In this document: positions 23,846-35,214 of the stretch, in pieces
Position numbering within the stretch: position 1 is the stretch's first letter
How the letters are laid out: each line of letters opens with the position of its first letter
Assembly: GCF_032884065.1 (NCBI RefSeq)
Contig: NW_027062662.1
Span: 429,552 to 493,551, forward strand
Length of the DNA: 64,000 nucleotides
Origin: Artemia franciscana
Taxonomy: Eukaryota > Arthropoda > Branchiopoda > Anostraca > Artemiidae
Direction: 5' to 3'
Made by a program: the position numbers and the translations under genes
Notes under the pieces: model-generated
The model's input: the letters and a program-made list of their open reading frames with translations, nothing else
Database searches by the model: none
What the model was told of the DNA's origin: nothing

Positions 23846-26078
23846 ATTACATAAAAAAAAACTAGTTTTTCTAACTGAAAGTGAGGAGCAACATTAAAAC
23901 TTAAAACGAACAGAAATTACTCCGTATATGAAATGGGTTGTCCCCTCCGCAATCCCTCGCTCTTTACGCTAAAGTTGGACTCTTTGCCACAATTCTACTT
24001 TTTAAAACAATTAAAAGCTTCAGCGTAAAGAGCGAGGGATTGCGGAGAGTAGAACCCATTTCATATACGGATTAATTTCTGTTCGTTTTAAGTTTTTAAT
24101 GTCGCTCCTTACTTTCAGTTAGAAAAACTAGTATTTTTTCTATGTAACTTCTGAAAGTTTTTGAATTAATGCATGTTTGATTTTGGCTCTTCACACATAA
24201 ATTATTAAAATGAAATTTACATTTTAATTCCTTTTTTGGCTAAATGGCTTTCTCTTAGTTCTTATCAGACGATTTTGAGAAATAAGAGATGGGGAAGGAG
24301 GCCTAGTTGCCATGCAATTTTTCGGTTACTCAAAAAGGCAACTATAATTCTTTTATTAGTAAAAAATATACGTAACTTAAGAATTAACTTACCTAACAAA
24401 CTTTTATATTCTTAAATTTTATTATGTATATGAGGGGGTTTGTACCCTCGTTAATACCTCGCTCTTTACACTAAATCGTAAGTTTTGTGCCGATTCTTTA
24501 AGAATGACCCCTGAATCAGAAAGGCCGTAGAATAAATAATTGAAATTACTAAAAATATTATAGCATAAAGAGCGAGGTATTTATCTCCTCCTGAATACCT
24601 CGCTCTTTATGCTAAAGTATTTTTAGAACCCCTCATATGCGTAATAATCTCTGTTCGTTTTAAGTTTCAATGCTACTCCTTGCTTTCAACGGAAAAAACT
24701 TCTCCATGTTTATTTTTTCATTGTTTTTATAGTAATTTTAGAAAATCCTGCGCCCTTTTCATTGAATTTCTGTTTCCCCATGACATATTTCTCCAGGGAA
24801 AGATCCTCCCACATAGCCCCCTCTCCTCAACCCCACCCCCAAAACCAAAAAAATCCCCTGAAAACGACTGTACACTTCCCAATAACCATTATTATATGTA
24901 AACACTGGTCGAAGTTTGTAACTTGCAGCCCCTCCCCCAGGGACTGTGTGGGAGTAACTCATTCCCAAAGACATAGTTATTATGGTTTTTGACTATGCGG
25001 AACCAAATGGCTATATCAAAATTTTGATCTGTTGACTTTAGAGAAAAAATGAGCGTGGGAGGGGGCTTAGGTGCCCTCCAATTTTTTTGGTCACTTAAAA
25101 AGGGCACTAGAACTTTTTATTTCTGTTAGAATGAGCCCTCTTGCAACATTCTAGGATCACTTAGTTGACACGATGACCCCTGGGGAAAAGAAAAAAAACA
25201 ACAAAAAAACAAACTAACAAATAAACACGCACCCGTGATTTGTCTTCTGGCAAAAAATACGAAATTCCACATTTTTGCAGATAGGAGTTTGAAAATTTTG
25301 CTATAGGGTTTTCTGATATGCCGAATGCGATGGTATCTCCCCTCAACCCTACCCCCAAAACCAAAAAATCCCCCTGAAAACGTCTGTACACTTCCCAATA
25401 ACCATTATTATATGTAAACACTGGTCGAAGTTCGTAACTTGCAGCCCATCCCCCAGGGACTGTGGGGGAGTAAGTCATCCCCAAAGACATAGTTATCATG
25501 GTTTTCGACAATGCTGAATAAAATGGATATCTCAAAATTTTGATCCGTTGACTTTGGAAAAAATGAGCGTGGGAGGGGGCCTAGATGCCCTCCAATTTTT
25601 TGGTCACTTAAAAAGGGCACTAGAACTTTTCATTTCCGTTAGAATGAGCCCTCTTGCGACATTCTAGGACCACTCGGGCAATACGATGACCCCTGGGGAA
25701 AAGAAAAAAAAACAAATAAACACGCACCCGTGATTTGTCTTCTGGCAAAAAATACAAAATTCCACATTTTTTTAGATAGGAGCTTGAAACTTCTACAGTA
25801 GTGTTCTCTAATACGCTGAATCTGATGGTGTCATTTTCGTTAAGATCCTACGACTTCTAGGGGTTGTTTCCCCCTGTTTTCCTAAATAAGGCAAATTTTC
25901 TTAGGCTCGTAACTTTTGATGGGTAAGACTAAACTTGATGAAACTTATATATTTAAAATCAGCATTAAAATGCGATTCTTTTGATGTAGCTATTGATATC
26001 AAAATTCAATTTTTTAGAGTTTTGGTTACTATTTAGCCGGATCGCTCCTTACTACAGTTCGTTACCACGAACTGTTTG
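23846..26078 (+). mobile_element. FB1 foldback repeat with internal duplication
   Basis: The left palindrome (23846-24150), internal palindrome (24450-24630) and right end (26030-26078) are all present. The copy is about 0.5 kb too long because the C-rich block is duplicated: CCAAAACCAAAAAAATCCCC at about 24840 recurs near 25350, and the first unit breaks off at GCCGAATGCGATGGTATC (about 25332) before the FB1 right end. It is otherwise close to the young copies. Confidence 0.88.
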
Positions 26079-27174
26079 TAACTGGTCATCTGAGATCTAA
26101 CTTAGGCGTAATTTTCGAGTGTGTACTAGCTAATACAAAACCTTGAAACAAAACACAAGACCAAAATAGGATGACCCTTTTTGACTAACGGTGAAAGGGT
26201 AAATAAGGTTTGCTTTTTAAAATTTTTATCAGTTGTATTATGCACGGAGGAAGCTAAGCCTCATTATGGTTAGCGTTTACTAATTTTTTTTCTTGTAGCA
26301 GAAGTTCTTTTAAGAATTTCACTTTCAATGTCTCCCGCATTCAATGTATCTGTTATTAAAGCAAGGTCTTCGTTCGAGTAAAACTTGTTATTGCAAAATT
26401 TCTTTGTAAGGTCTCCAAATATACGATAAGCTAATATACTAAGTCATATTTTGTAATTATTATGTCACTGAAGCATGTTCAAAATTTCAGTAATTGTAGT
26501 GCGTTTTAAAAAATAGTGTGCATAAGAAAACCTGTTTTACACACATAGTAAACAGACACGACACAGATACTTAGTTTGGGGGAGGGGGAATAGATTTTTC
26601 TTTTGTAAGATCTAATAACATGTTAATCGGACAAGTTAATCGGACTTTTTTAATTGGACAAGTGCATACGATTCGGGGAAATTTACAATTTTAGGGGGGC
26701 TAGCTTTAAGGTGCTCCCACCACCTGCGTATGTGACTGGATAGAACTAATTTGGAGTACGGGCCTGATTTTGATTGCTAAGATGTTAAAATTAATTTTTT
26801 TAATTACAAGCTGAGTTTTTTATTTAAGAAGTGTTTAGATCTCCGAAACTGACAGGATTACGGGTACTCTTCCTCCCTACTCTCCCTGAAGACTTCTGCC
26901 GTGATTGCCACCAAGGTTTTCATGAGTGTGGTGTTTAATAGAAAGTAATATGATATTCAAGATACCATCTCTAAAGGTGTTATCAGCCATGCCTTAAATG
27001 GAAAATATAGAAGGATCGACATTGATTTGTTGATGACAGAGGGGGAAAGGTAGCTTTTAACTGCCTTGAGTGTCAATTTTAGCTCAAGACACTTTTTGCA
27101 ATATCTTTTGTAAGAAATGCGAATTTTGCGAAATTCCATTTTACGTGAAATGCTGGTATGAACGCAAAAATTTT
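26079..27174. other. Intron, no gene recognised
   Basis: AT-rich intron sequence. A 60-codon minus frame at 26957-27139 has no family resemblance. Confidence 0.5.
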
Positions 27175-27261
27175 AATTAAACGATGAATCAAATGTCCAT
27201 AATTGTTTCACTTTGGAGTAGAATATATAGGAACCCATAAACAGACTCTAGCCTGACATAT

Positions 27262-27348
<87 letters not shown>

Positions 27349-27430
27349 AGGCTAGAGTCTGTTTATAGGTTCCTATATATTCTACTCCAAAGTGAAACAA
27401 TTATGGTCATTTGATTCATCGTTTAATTTT
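27175..27430. repeat. Palindrome of ~85-bp arms around (TA)n
   Basis: The left arm (27175-27260) and right arm (27344-27430) are near-perfect reverse complements. They share TAAACGATGAATCAAATG, GTTTCACTTTGGAGTAGAAT and CAGACTCTAGCCTGACATA and their complements. About 80 bp of pure TA lies between. The unit would extrude as a cruciform or long hairpin. No obvious target duplication is visible at its edges, so it may be a foldback MITE or a local inversion-duplication. Confidence 0.9.
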
Positions 27431-27727
27431 ATACAGGTCCTGTATAGACAAAGTGCTTACTGTTTTCAGTTAGATTTTGTAGTTATTACTGCCACGTTTA
27501 ATCGATAAAGTAAAAGATGTCCGATACGAGTGTACGGAATATGCTACCCCTTCCCTAAGACTAAAAATAAGTATGTCAAGAAACTTTAACTCTTGGCGAC
27601 GAGACCTAGACAAAGTTCTATATTAGTCACTAATTTAGGAAAATAGTCTTCCTTTTCTCCTTCTGTCTCTCTCTTTTTTTTCTTTTTTTTATGTGTTTGT
27701 GCTGTTGTATTGATGATTTCTCTTTTC

Positions 27728-27730
<3 letters not shown>

Positions 27731-27792
<62 letters not shown>
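27731..27792. repeat. (TA)n microsatellite
   Basis: About 60 bp of TA dinucleotide repeat following TTCATAA, about 300 bp downstream of the palindrome with its own TA core. No gene is associated. Confidence 0.95.
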
Positions 27793-27794
<2 letters not shown>

Positions 27795-28084
27795 TATACG
27801 TCCTGTATTCATTACTATACTGTTTATCTGATTGTTAAGAAAATTCTTGGAAATTTCTTACGGAGGTTTTAGGTATACATCCCCTTCCAAGGCCGTCTGA
27901 ATCTTTCCAACACTTTTTGCGCTGACAGGAATCAGAGACCCCTGAACAAAAATACTTAATGGGTGCTTTTTTTACATTATTCTCATTTTCTGGACATTAG
28001 CTATATAACAAACCCGATTGGCAAGCTAATAACAATGCTCATACTGATCATAACTTAGTTTTTCTAATACTTTTAAATTTAAAA

Positions 28085-28845
28085 GTACGATCGTTATTTT
28101 ACATGTGAGGTAAATTTTCCAGGGGCGAATTTTCGGTTATGGGAGGGGTGGGTCAATTACGCAGGGTAGAATTTTCTATCGGAAAATTTTCGGTGAGGAT
28201 TGGGAATATCGGGGGGAGAATTTTCCATGAGAAAGGAGGTCCACAGAGATGTTTTCCACAGGGCCTGGGATATCCATCCTCCATATTGCACTAAGATTCA
28301 AGCACCTTTCTTGTTTTTAATAGACATATTTAAAGTGAATTTACTACCGCACGGGATTGTTGCCCTAAACAAAAGCCTCAATACATATTTTTTTGACAAT
28401 TTTGAACCATTGGCTATCCCAGAATTTATTATTGATAGTCTTTTCTTCATCCTTGGGACAAAATGACTGTTTTGTCGCCATAAAATTGCAGAAAAACGTA
28501 ACTTTACCGTCATAAATCTTTTTGCTACTTCAATAGGGTCCTAAAACTTTTCATTTTCATTTTATTTAGCCTTCCCTCAGTTTCTAGTACCGTTGAGTTT
28601 AGTGGTGTAATTTTCGACAACATCACTTACTCACTCACTTTGCTCTTTTTTTTAGAAAATCAGTCAAACTTTCTTAGGCTCCTTACTCTCTGCTGGTAAT
28701 CCTGAAATTTAATGAATTGAAATGCATAGAACTGCGTTAAAACACCTTTTTTGCATATATTTTTATCGAGACAAAGGTTTCAGTCTTAGTTGCTATTAGA
28801 ACCAGTCGCTCCTTACAGTTCATTACCATGAACTACTAAATCAGA
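28085..28845 (+). mobile_element. Old diverged FB1-like right half
   Basis: The order of segments follows the FB1 middle and right end: CAGAGATGTTTTCC, a C-poor block, TTGGCTATCCCAGAATTTATT, GTGTAATTTTCGACAACATC and finally ACCAGTCGCTCCTTACAGTT then CATTACCATGAACT. Divergence is high and both palindromes are missing. Confidence 0.5.
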
Positions 28846-30190
28846 TTTTCTCTAAGTGTGTTTTGATGAATGTTAAGTTACACAGAATAGTCTAAAGACC
28901 CCTCTTACCTTTCCCAACGATAAATTTGAAATGATAATACCCTTTTATGGCTGACAATACCCTTTTATGGTCATAATATACCCACTATCCTTGGAGGTCA
29001 GGCCACATACACCTTTGAATGAATAAACAAGCAATCCCACCACTATAGTGGTGGAATTGAAAATTGTTTATATATTTAGGATTGGTCCACATCTTTTATA
29101 TTTCTTTGTATACTTTTGCATGTCTGGATTGGAAAATTGATAGAATTTCATGATGCAGCGGATTAGTCATCTGAACATAGATGAAATGTTTTGTATGTCA
29201 AGTTGCTCAAATTTGTCACTGAAATGGAGCAAGTAGCCGAAAATAGCTTATATGAAGAGCCTAAAATAAATAAATCAATTTTGTTTAATCTAGGTCATAC
29301 AGTCTATGAATTAAAAAAAACCACGAAGCTGCCAACACGAGGCTTTATGAATTTATTTTAAGAGGAAAGTTAGATGATATATGGATTAATGAATGCTTTT
29401 GTTACATATCTATTGAAAGATAAATTGAGCGCAAAAAATAGTGAAAACATTAACACCAACGTAGAACACTATTTCCTGCTGATAACAACGTACGATTAGG
29501 CAGAACAATCAACAGCATATACTATCTTCTGTTGCACAAAATGCCCAAATATATGATAGTTGGGGGGTAGTAAGTATATTTTAATATATAAAGGGGTATT
29601 TTTTCAATTTTGTTAGTGAAATTTTCAAAAAATAAATTTTATTCATGGATATTCCTGAAAGGTGTGTTTTTGAAACCTTGGAGGGAGAGGAAGGCGGGAG
29701 AAAAAAACTATGGGAAGGGATACATCCCCCCAATAGCCATGACAGTTTGCAACATCTAAGCTCTGAGGCAGGATCCATTTGACAAATCATGTGCGCACAC
29801 GTTCGAATGCTGATAGTCGATTAGAAGATTTGCCTACATGGGGTGGGGGACGTTAATATCTAGTTTTTTTTTTATAAACTGTGTTTATCTTTATGTCTAA
29901 TTATGTGTTATTTTGTACACTGTGACATTTTTTTTTAAGAGCAATCTAGGAAGAGGCATTTTTAGCCAGCACGGGGGCAAGGATGGGGACCTTGCTCTGT
30001 CATCTATCTATTTGAACGATATATGCATGTAGGGATTTTCAAGTACCACTAGTCTCTTTAGTCTCTTTATCAATGCAGTAAGGCTGGTGTGTGCCACCTA
30101 GGTACAATCTCGTTATTCATGTCATTCCAGATGGAACCAAAAGGTCCATCTCTCTCATAAATAATGCGCACCAAGTGGGGCAGTGAGACA
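28846..30190. other. Intron, no gene recognised
   Basis: AT-rich intron sequence. A small direct repeat ATACCCTTTTATGG lies near 28940-28970. No gene supported. Confidence 0.5.
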
Positions 30191-30850
30191 CAAGGCAGCA
30201 GCCTTAGCTTTGCTGCTAAAATCTTTTAGCAAAATCCTTGTATATTGTTGTAGGAAAAGTTTCTCTAGACTGAAATTTAATTAGTTAATATTTAGAAAGT
30301 TAGAAAGTTAATACTTATTCTTTCCAACCCATAATGCTCAGGCAGCAGCCTTAGCTTTGCTGCTAAAATCTTTTAGCAAAATACTTATATATTGTTGTAG
30401 AAAATTTTTTTCTAGACTGAAAGTTAATTAGTTAATAATTAGAAAGTTAGAAAGATAATGCTTATTCTTTCTAATCCATTACACTCAGGCAGCAGCCTTA
30501 GCTTTGCTGCAAAAATCTTTTAACAAAATAGTTTTATATTGTTCTAGGAAAAATTTCTCTTGACTGAAAGTTAATTAGTTAATACTTGGAAAGTTAGAAA
30601 GTTAATACTTATTCTTTCCAATTTATAATGCTCAGGCAGCACCTTTTAACAAAATACTTGTATATTGTTGTAGAAAATTTTTTTTTAGACTGATAGTTAA
30701 TTAGTTAATACTTAGAAAGTTAGAAAGTTAATGCTTATTCTTTCTAATTCACTATGCTCAGGTAGCAGCCTTAGTTTTGCTGCTAAAATCTTTTAACAAA
30801 ATACTTTTAAATTGCTGCTGGAAAATCTTTCTAGACTGAAAGTTAATTAT
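30191..30850. repeat. ~146-bp tandem array abutting an exon acceptor
   Basis: Five units start with GGCAGCAGCCTTAGCTTTGC at about 30191, 30341, 30486, 30633 (shortened) and 30761. Each continues through AAAATCTTTTAGCAAAATAC, a TTGTTGTAG run, TCTAGACTGAAAGTTAATTA and a (AGAAAGTTAGAA) block. The last unit runs directly into the polypyrimidine tract and AG of the exon at 30859, so the array sits at the splice acceptor. Confidence 0.9.
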
Positions 30851-30858
30851 TTTTTCAG

Positions 30859-31074
30859 ATCTTAATAGACCCACACACAAAACGTGCATACGGTGTTGAG
30901 TTCCAAAAGAAGGATAAAATTTATGTTGTGTATGCAACTAAGGAAGTAATTTTATCAGCTGGTAGTGTGAATACCCCACATCTGTTGATGCTTAGCGGAA
31001 TAGGCCCAGCTGAACATTTAAGAGAAATGAATATACCCCTTATACATGACGCACCAGTTGGCAACAATCTTCAG
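30859..31074 (+). CDS. GMC oxidoreductase, internal exon (signature 2)
   Basis: This codes for 72 residues, from [15 protein letters not shown] to APVGNNLQ. It contains [20 protein letters not shown] and then SGIGP, the GMC oxidoreductase signature 2 (G-S-x2-T-P-x2-L-M-x-S-G-I-G), which contributes to the FAD-binding domain. Its acceptor TTATTTTTTCAG is formed at the end of a tandem array. The donor is CTTCAG|GTGAGA at 31075. Both ends are phase 0. The next intron is short (997 bp). Confidence 0.95.
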
Positions 31075-32071
31075 GTGAGACTCATTATATTTGACTAATG
31101 TCGAAGAGAGGGCTGATCAACAGACTAATCAACGGAGACTTCTCGGAGATAGCTATTTCTGTTAGCGATGTCTGTTGATTTTGCCTCCTTCTTCAGTTCT
31201 TGGGGCTTCTACAGATACCGTTAATCTTAAATATATGTGGATTCACTGAAAAAATCCAAACCAAGTCATTTGACTTTTCCTTATCTAGTTTTGCGGTTTT
31301 TCTTTCTTTGTTTACTTTTTATTCTATTGCTGATTTTGATTCTTAGGTTTGCTAACTACAAGCAATTACAAGCTTTACTCTCTGTTGGGGTTTATTATCA
31401 CTTTTCTTATATTCTATTGACTTGAGTCAATCAACTCATTTATTCATAATCAGTTTGAATGTGCCTTGATGAGGTACTTCAAAAATTATCAAGGCGTTTA
31501 ATTTTTAAAATAAAAAGTTTTATTATGAAATTGAGCAAAGTTGAAACTAAAAATAAAAAAATTGCTCCTTCGCAGTTTATGTAATTGATTGCCGACATAG
31601 CTGCCTCAGGTTAACTGGCTCGTTTTGTTTTCTAATATTCATTGATATTTGAAAAACGAGCCTTTTACTGAAAATTCATAACCGACGCAATAAAACTTGA
31701 TTTTGAGCAGAAAAATCATTAGTAGTGGTTGAGGAAAAATATTCCATGAGAAACAAAATTGTTCATCAGTCAGGGTTGACGATGCGTTTACTTTAATTTT
31801 ATTGACTAAAATTTATTTAAATACAATTTTGTTGAACAAAATAAATTGCATCATTTATACCATGATGTAATTATTACCGTATATTCCGTCAATCAGGTCT
31901 TAAGCTAATGAACCTGATCAGTTACATCTTCAAAAAGTTCCTTTATTACGATTGCCAATTTTTGCGATTTCTCCTTGATTGTTGTTCCCGCAAATTGTAT
32001 TTTAATCGCGAAGTTGTCCCTTATTTGCATGTGTGGTGAAAGAGAAAATATAATTTCTATTCCTGTTCCAG
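31075..32071. other. Short intron, no insertion recognised
   Basis: The only intron of the visible gene without a recognisable transposon. It ends TATTCCTGTTCCAG. It may approximate the ancestral intron condition. Confidence 0.7.
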
Positions 32072-32356
32072 GACCACATAGCGGCTGGTTGGATGACCTT
32101 TCTCATCGATCAGCCAGTTTCAATGGTACAATCCAGATTTGAGAATTTACCATCTATTTTGCGTTACCAGTTGTTCTCGTCTGGACCACTATCAGTGCCT
32201 GGAGGTGTTGAGGGATTGGCTTGGGTCAAGACGAAATTTGAAAACCAGACAGATGATTATCCAGATATTGAGTTTCATTTTGTGTCAGGTACACCCGCAT
32301 CCGATGGAGGGGCGCAAGTTAGGTGGATACATGGGCAGTCAGAAAGGACATGGAAT
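32072..32356 (+). CDS. GMC oxidoreductase, internal exon (start of substrate domain)
   Basis: 95 residues starting DHIAAGWMTFLIDQPVS and including LPSILRYQLFSSGPLSVPGG, VEGLAWVKTKF, DDYPDIEFHFVSG and ERTWN. The preceding exon ends NNLQ, so the junction makes the family motif NLQDH, and this exon opens the C-terminal substrate-binding domain. Both introns are phase 0 (acceptor TTCCAG, donor AAT|GTAAGG at 32357). The frame is fully open. The following 9,989-bp intron holds the broken virus-like element described separately. Confidence 0.94.
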
Positions 32357-32602
32357 GTAAGGTTTTAACTGTTTCTCTCAAGTTAGGCTCTAACAGGAGT
32401 CACATTTTCTTCGGCAATGAGGCCTAATCAAAAGAAAAAAAAAACGGTGGAGAATATTTGGTTAGATTTTACCCCTGATAAAATTGAAAAAGTCATTTCC
32501 CTGGCTAGTAAAGTTTCAATTACTATAAATGAAAGCTTTCTTTTTTGAAGGATATGCTGTTAAATGTACAGTTTTAGATATTGGTTGTTGTCCTTTTTAG
32601 AT

Positions 32603-32823
32603 AGGCGTTCATTCGAAATAGTTTTTTTTAAGTACTCTTAGAAGACTTCATTTTAAGTTCGTTAAAACCGACAGAAGAAGGTTAAAAGCTATTAAATGTA
32701 ACTTTGCTGCTATACAACCTCAGCAAGAAACTGTGATTTACATGTATGCAAATGGCATGATTGGAAAATTATAGGCGTTCATTCGAAATAGTTTTTTTAA
32801 GTACTCTTAGAAGACTTCATTTT
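32603..32823 (+). repeat. Local duplication of ~160-bp module
   Basis: TAGGCGTTCATTCGAAATAG and the following AGTACTCTTAGAAGACTTCA occur at 32603 and again at 32772. Between them lies a decayed copy (about 32676-32776) of coding sequence that is repeated better preserved at 32928-33024 (CTATACAACCTCAGCAAGAA in both). A segment of about 170 bp or more was therefore duplicated within the element's first gene, and the upstream copy has since acquired a stop. Confidence 0.8.
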
Positions 32824-32825
32824 TA

Positions 32826-33149
32826 GATGAATTAGGAACACTTTATCAAAGATATGGAGGAAAGATGAAAGGTATGAAATCTAGTGAATTAGAAAGAAAG
32901 ACTCAGTCCGTAAAAACCTACAGAAGAAGGTTGAAAGCTATTAAAGGTAACTTTGATGCTATACAACCTCAGCAAGAAACTGGGATTTACATGAATGCAA
33001 ATGAAATGGTTGAAAAATTATATAGTTTGCAAGGTAGCAGAGCGGCTGGAAATACATCTGATGGAGTGAGAAATGAAGCTATTGACCTGCTCGATTCACT
33101 ATTCAAAAATAAATTTATTATTAAGAAAACTGACTACCTCAGAACTTGA
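32826..33149 (+). pseudogene. Unidentified small gene of an intronic virus-like element
   Basis: An open frame runs from about 32826 (LDELGTLYQRYGGKMKGMK) to a stop at 33149, about 107 codons. It is Lys/Glu-rich and probably helical (SELERKTQSVKTYRRRLKA, NANEMVEKLYSL, GVRNEAIDLLDSLF). No start codon is evident at the true 5' end, and an upstream duplicated fragment suggests it was longer. It shares a strand and AT-rich codon style with the fragments at 34400-38710, so I infer one inserted element. I do not recognise the family. Confidence 0.45.
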
Positions 33150-33315
33150 ATTTTATGAAGAAAAATAGTTTCTAATAAATGTTTTTGATTATTATTGAGG
33201 GTAACAAAAGTGAAATTGTACAGTCTTATACGGGTAATCCAATTGTATTAGATTGAAATAATGATTATTAAATAACTTTAACTCAATGTACACTATAATA
33301 ATCTTGACATAATAT

Positions 33316-33425
33316 TAATGGTCAATTTAAAAACAATACGTTTGAACACAGGGAAACAAAAGGATGAATGGGTTAACGTTGTTATAGCCAGTGGATTGTA
33401 TGATGAAGAGGGCTTAAATTATTAA
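33316..33425 (+). pseudogene. Short coding-like fragment, same element (tentative)
   Basis: The frame beginning MVNLKTIRLNTGKQKDEW and continuing VNVVIASGLYDEEGLN runs about 36 codons to a stop. It lies between the preceding small gene and the retrotransposon insertion. Composition and strand agree with the neighbouring fragments. It is too short to identify. Confidence 0.25.
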
Positions 33426-33559
33426 CTCGTTATTTCAATTCATCCCTAGATCGATGTTCAATCATTATATCATCTAATCTAGCAACATTGAAATTTGTTC
33501 TCCTAATGAGGAGTCATTTATCCTGAAATATTTAGTACAAAACGGAGTTGTGACGCCAT

Positions 33560-34360
33560 AATTCAGTTCAAATTTTTTCAGTGTTTTCACAAAAGAGTGC
33601 GCGGAGCTAAATCTTGAGATTAATGTGAACAAGTCGAAGATAGTGCGCTTTAACCCGCTAAAAAGTGATGTTATAGAGCCAAATGTTCCATTCCTTCTAA
33701 CAAACAGTATCAAGATCCTTGGAGTTACTTTCTCCAATGACTTCAGCTTTGCCGCACATATTGAAAATGTGGTTAAAAGTGCAAACGCTAGTCTACAGAT
33801 TTTAAACGGTATGCGTAGGTTCAGTGCGAACACAGATAGTATTAAGTATGCATACATAGCGTATGTCCGCCCCATTCTGGAATATGCGTGTCCTGTTTGG
33901 GTGCCCTCAGCACTTAGAACAGTGTACCTTTGTCAGAAGCTTGAATCGGTTCAGAAGCAAGCGGGATCGATCATCTTGGGCAGCCGTGACATCTCCTACG
34001 AAAAGGCTCTGGAAATACTAGGACTGCCGTCACTCCAAAACCGGTACGAAACTCTGATAATGAGTTTTGGAAAGTTCTTGCTTTCTAAATCTCAGCGCCG
34101 TGACATTCTACCTGATCAACCTCTACCATCGAGAACGAGAAAGAAAGATAAGTTAGTTCCCGTTAAAGCAAGAACAAACCGATATGGTAATTCGTTCGTC
34201 CCGGTTTTCCTCAAAATGTATAATAACAGTTAATATTTATAGTTTGATTTATATTTACAAGTGTAGTTTGATTTTGAATATGTTGTGAAGAAACACAAAT
34301 CAGCGACAGCTGTCAAGATTTTGCTATTAAACCTCTCTACTGCTACTACTACTTGTTATT
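33560..34360 (+). mobile_element. Non-LTR retrotransposon, 5'-truncated (RT C-terminal part)
   Basis: An open frame from about 33560 to 34233 encodes about 223 residues of the region downstream of the catalytic YADD of a LINE reverse transcriptase: ECAELNLEINVNKSKIVRF, IKILGVTFSNDFSF, YIAYVRPILEYACPVWVPSA, KLESVQKQAGSIILGSRD and EKALEILGLPSLQNRYETL. These match the thumb and C-terminal region of Jockey/CR1/RTE-like elements. The catalytic palm and the endonuclease are missing, as expected from 5' truncation. A 3' UTR follows, with GCTACTACTACTTG near its end. It inserted into the virus-like element. Confidence 0.85.
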
Positions 34361-34399
34361 ATTTTGAAAGAGAATTATAAATTCCGGTATAATAGTGTT

Positions 34400-34745
34400 T
34401 TATCTTAGGATATGGAAATGAAGCTGAACTTAGTAGTAAACATAATGAAGGTACTAAAGTCTCTAATATTACGAGAAATATTAATAAAATACATATTCAC
34501 TGCTCATTAGTGGATAGTTTAACTGTGAATGGGAATGCAACCTCTAATGTGATCTAAAATTTTGCTCCAAAAGCATATCCTGGAATGCTACTCTGTGAGA
34601 TTCCTGTAGAAAGGTAATACCTTCCAATCAACTGAAACAAATATATCAGCGCACTAAAAATGACTATAATTGATTAATTAGGTAGGTTAATTGATCTAAA
34701 TGGTGAGAATATTGAATATGTTTTAGATTTGAAAGAAGTTTAATA
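34400..34745 (+). pseudogene. Virus-like element gene, stop-interrupted
   Basis: Coding similarity continues across several stops: GYGNEAELSSKHNEGT, INKIHIHCSLVDSLTVNGNA, then a stop, APKAYPGMLLCEIPVE, a frame change, NKYISALKMTIID, a stop, and GRLIDLNGENIEYVLDLKEV. The order (a HCxLVxxxxxNG segment, a PG turn, a final DLNGExIxxxLDLKE) is what one sees in a beta-rich virion- or element-associated protein. I have an unverified impression that such proteins occur as uncharacterised families in arthropod and cnidarian genomes. Decayed and non-functional. Confidence 0.45.
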
Positions 34746-34775
34746 GGATTGTTTAACAGAATTCATCTATAATAA

Positions 34776-35132
34776 ATGTCTGTCAATAAAAAACAATTAT
34801 TGAATACAAGACAGTATGGTAGGGTTGGTAGTTTCTTTAAAAATATCGCCAATTCTCAATTCTTCAAGACGTCCATAAAAAATATAAAAGATGAAGCTCG
34901 CTCCATGTATAACACTATGATTAAACCTCGACTGGATTTCTTTAAAAACAGAGCAATTGAATATGGAAAAGATTGGATAGGTTATAACCAACGAGAGTTA
35001 AATGAGGTGAGCTCTCTAAAAGATATTGTTTCAAATAACAAGAGATATTTCAATAAACATCTTGATAAACAGAGGAAAGGCTTATTAGATGTAATGATTT
35101 TAGGGAAGGGACTTAAACTACATTTTCGTTGA
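34776..35132 (+). CDS. Intact 118-codon ORF of the virus-like element, unknown function
   Basis: ATG to stop without interruption, starting MSVNKKQLLNTRQYGRVGSF. The product is strongly basic (many K/R), AT-rich in codon use, and probably mostly helical (SSLKDIVSNNKRYFNKHL). It starts about 30 bp after the preceding broken gene, a compact spacing unlike host genes. It could be a small structural or DNA-binding protein of the element, but I do not recognise the family. It is the only gene of this cluster with both ends intact, so it may still be a chance survivor rather than an expressed gene. Confidence 0.45.
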   Translation: MSVNKKQLLNTRQYGRVGSFFKNIANSQFFKTSIKNIKDEARSMYNTMIKPRLDFFKNRAIEYGKDWIGYNQRELNEVSSLKDIVSNNKRYFNKHLDKQRKGLLDVMILGKGLKLHFR

Positions 35133-35214
35133 TGCTCTTTTCGACACCCTCAATGACAAGATCCACCTCTATTGTTTGAAAATCTTTAAAAGTTTCTTGA
35201 GCCATTTTTTCCGT

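Noticed and set aside
32139..32360. 73-codon ORF in the exon at 32072
   Set aside because: It is a shadow frame of the real exon.
33474..33875. 133-codon minus-strand ORF over the LINE fragment
   Set aside because: Antisense shadow of the reverse-transcriptase frame.
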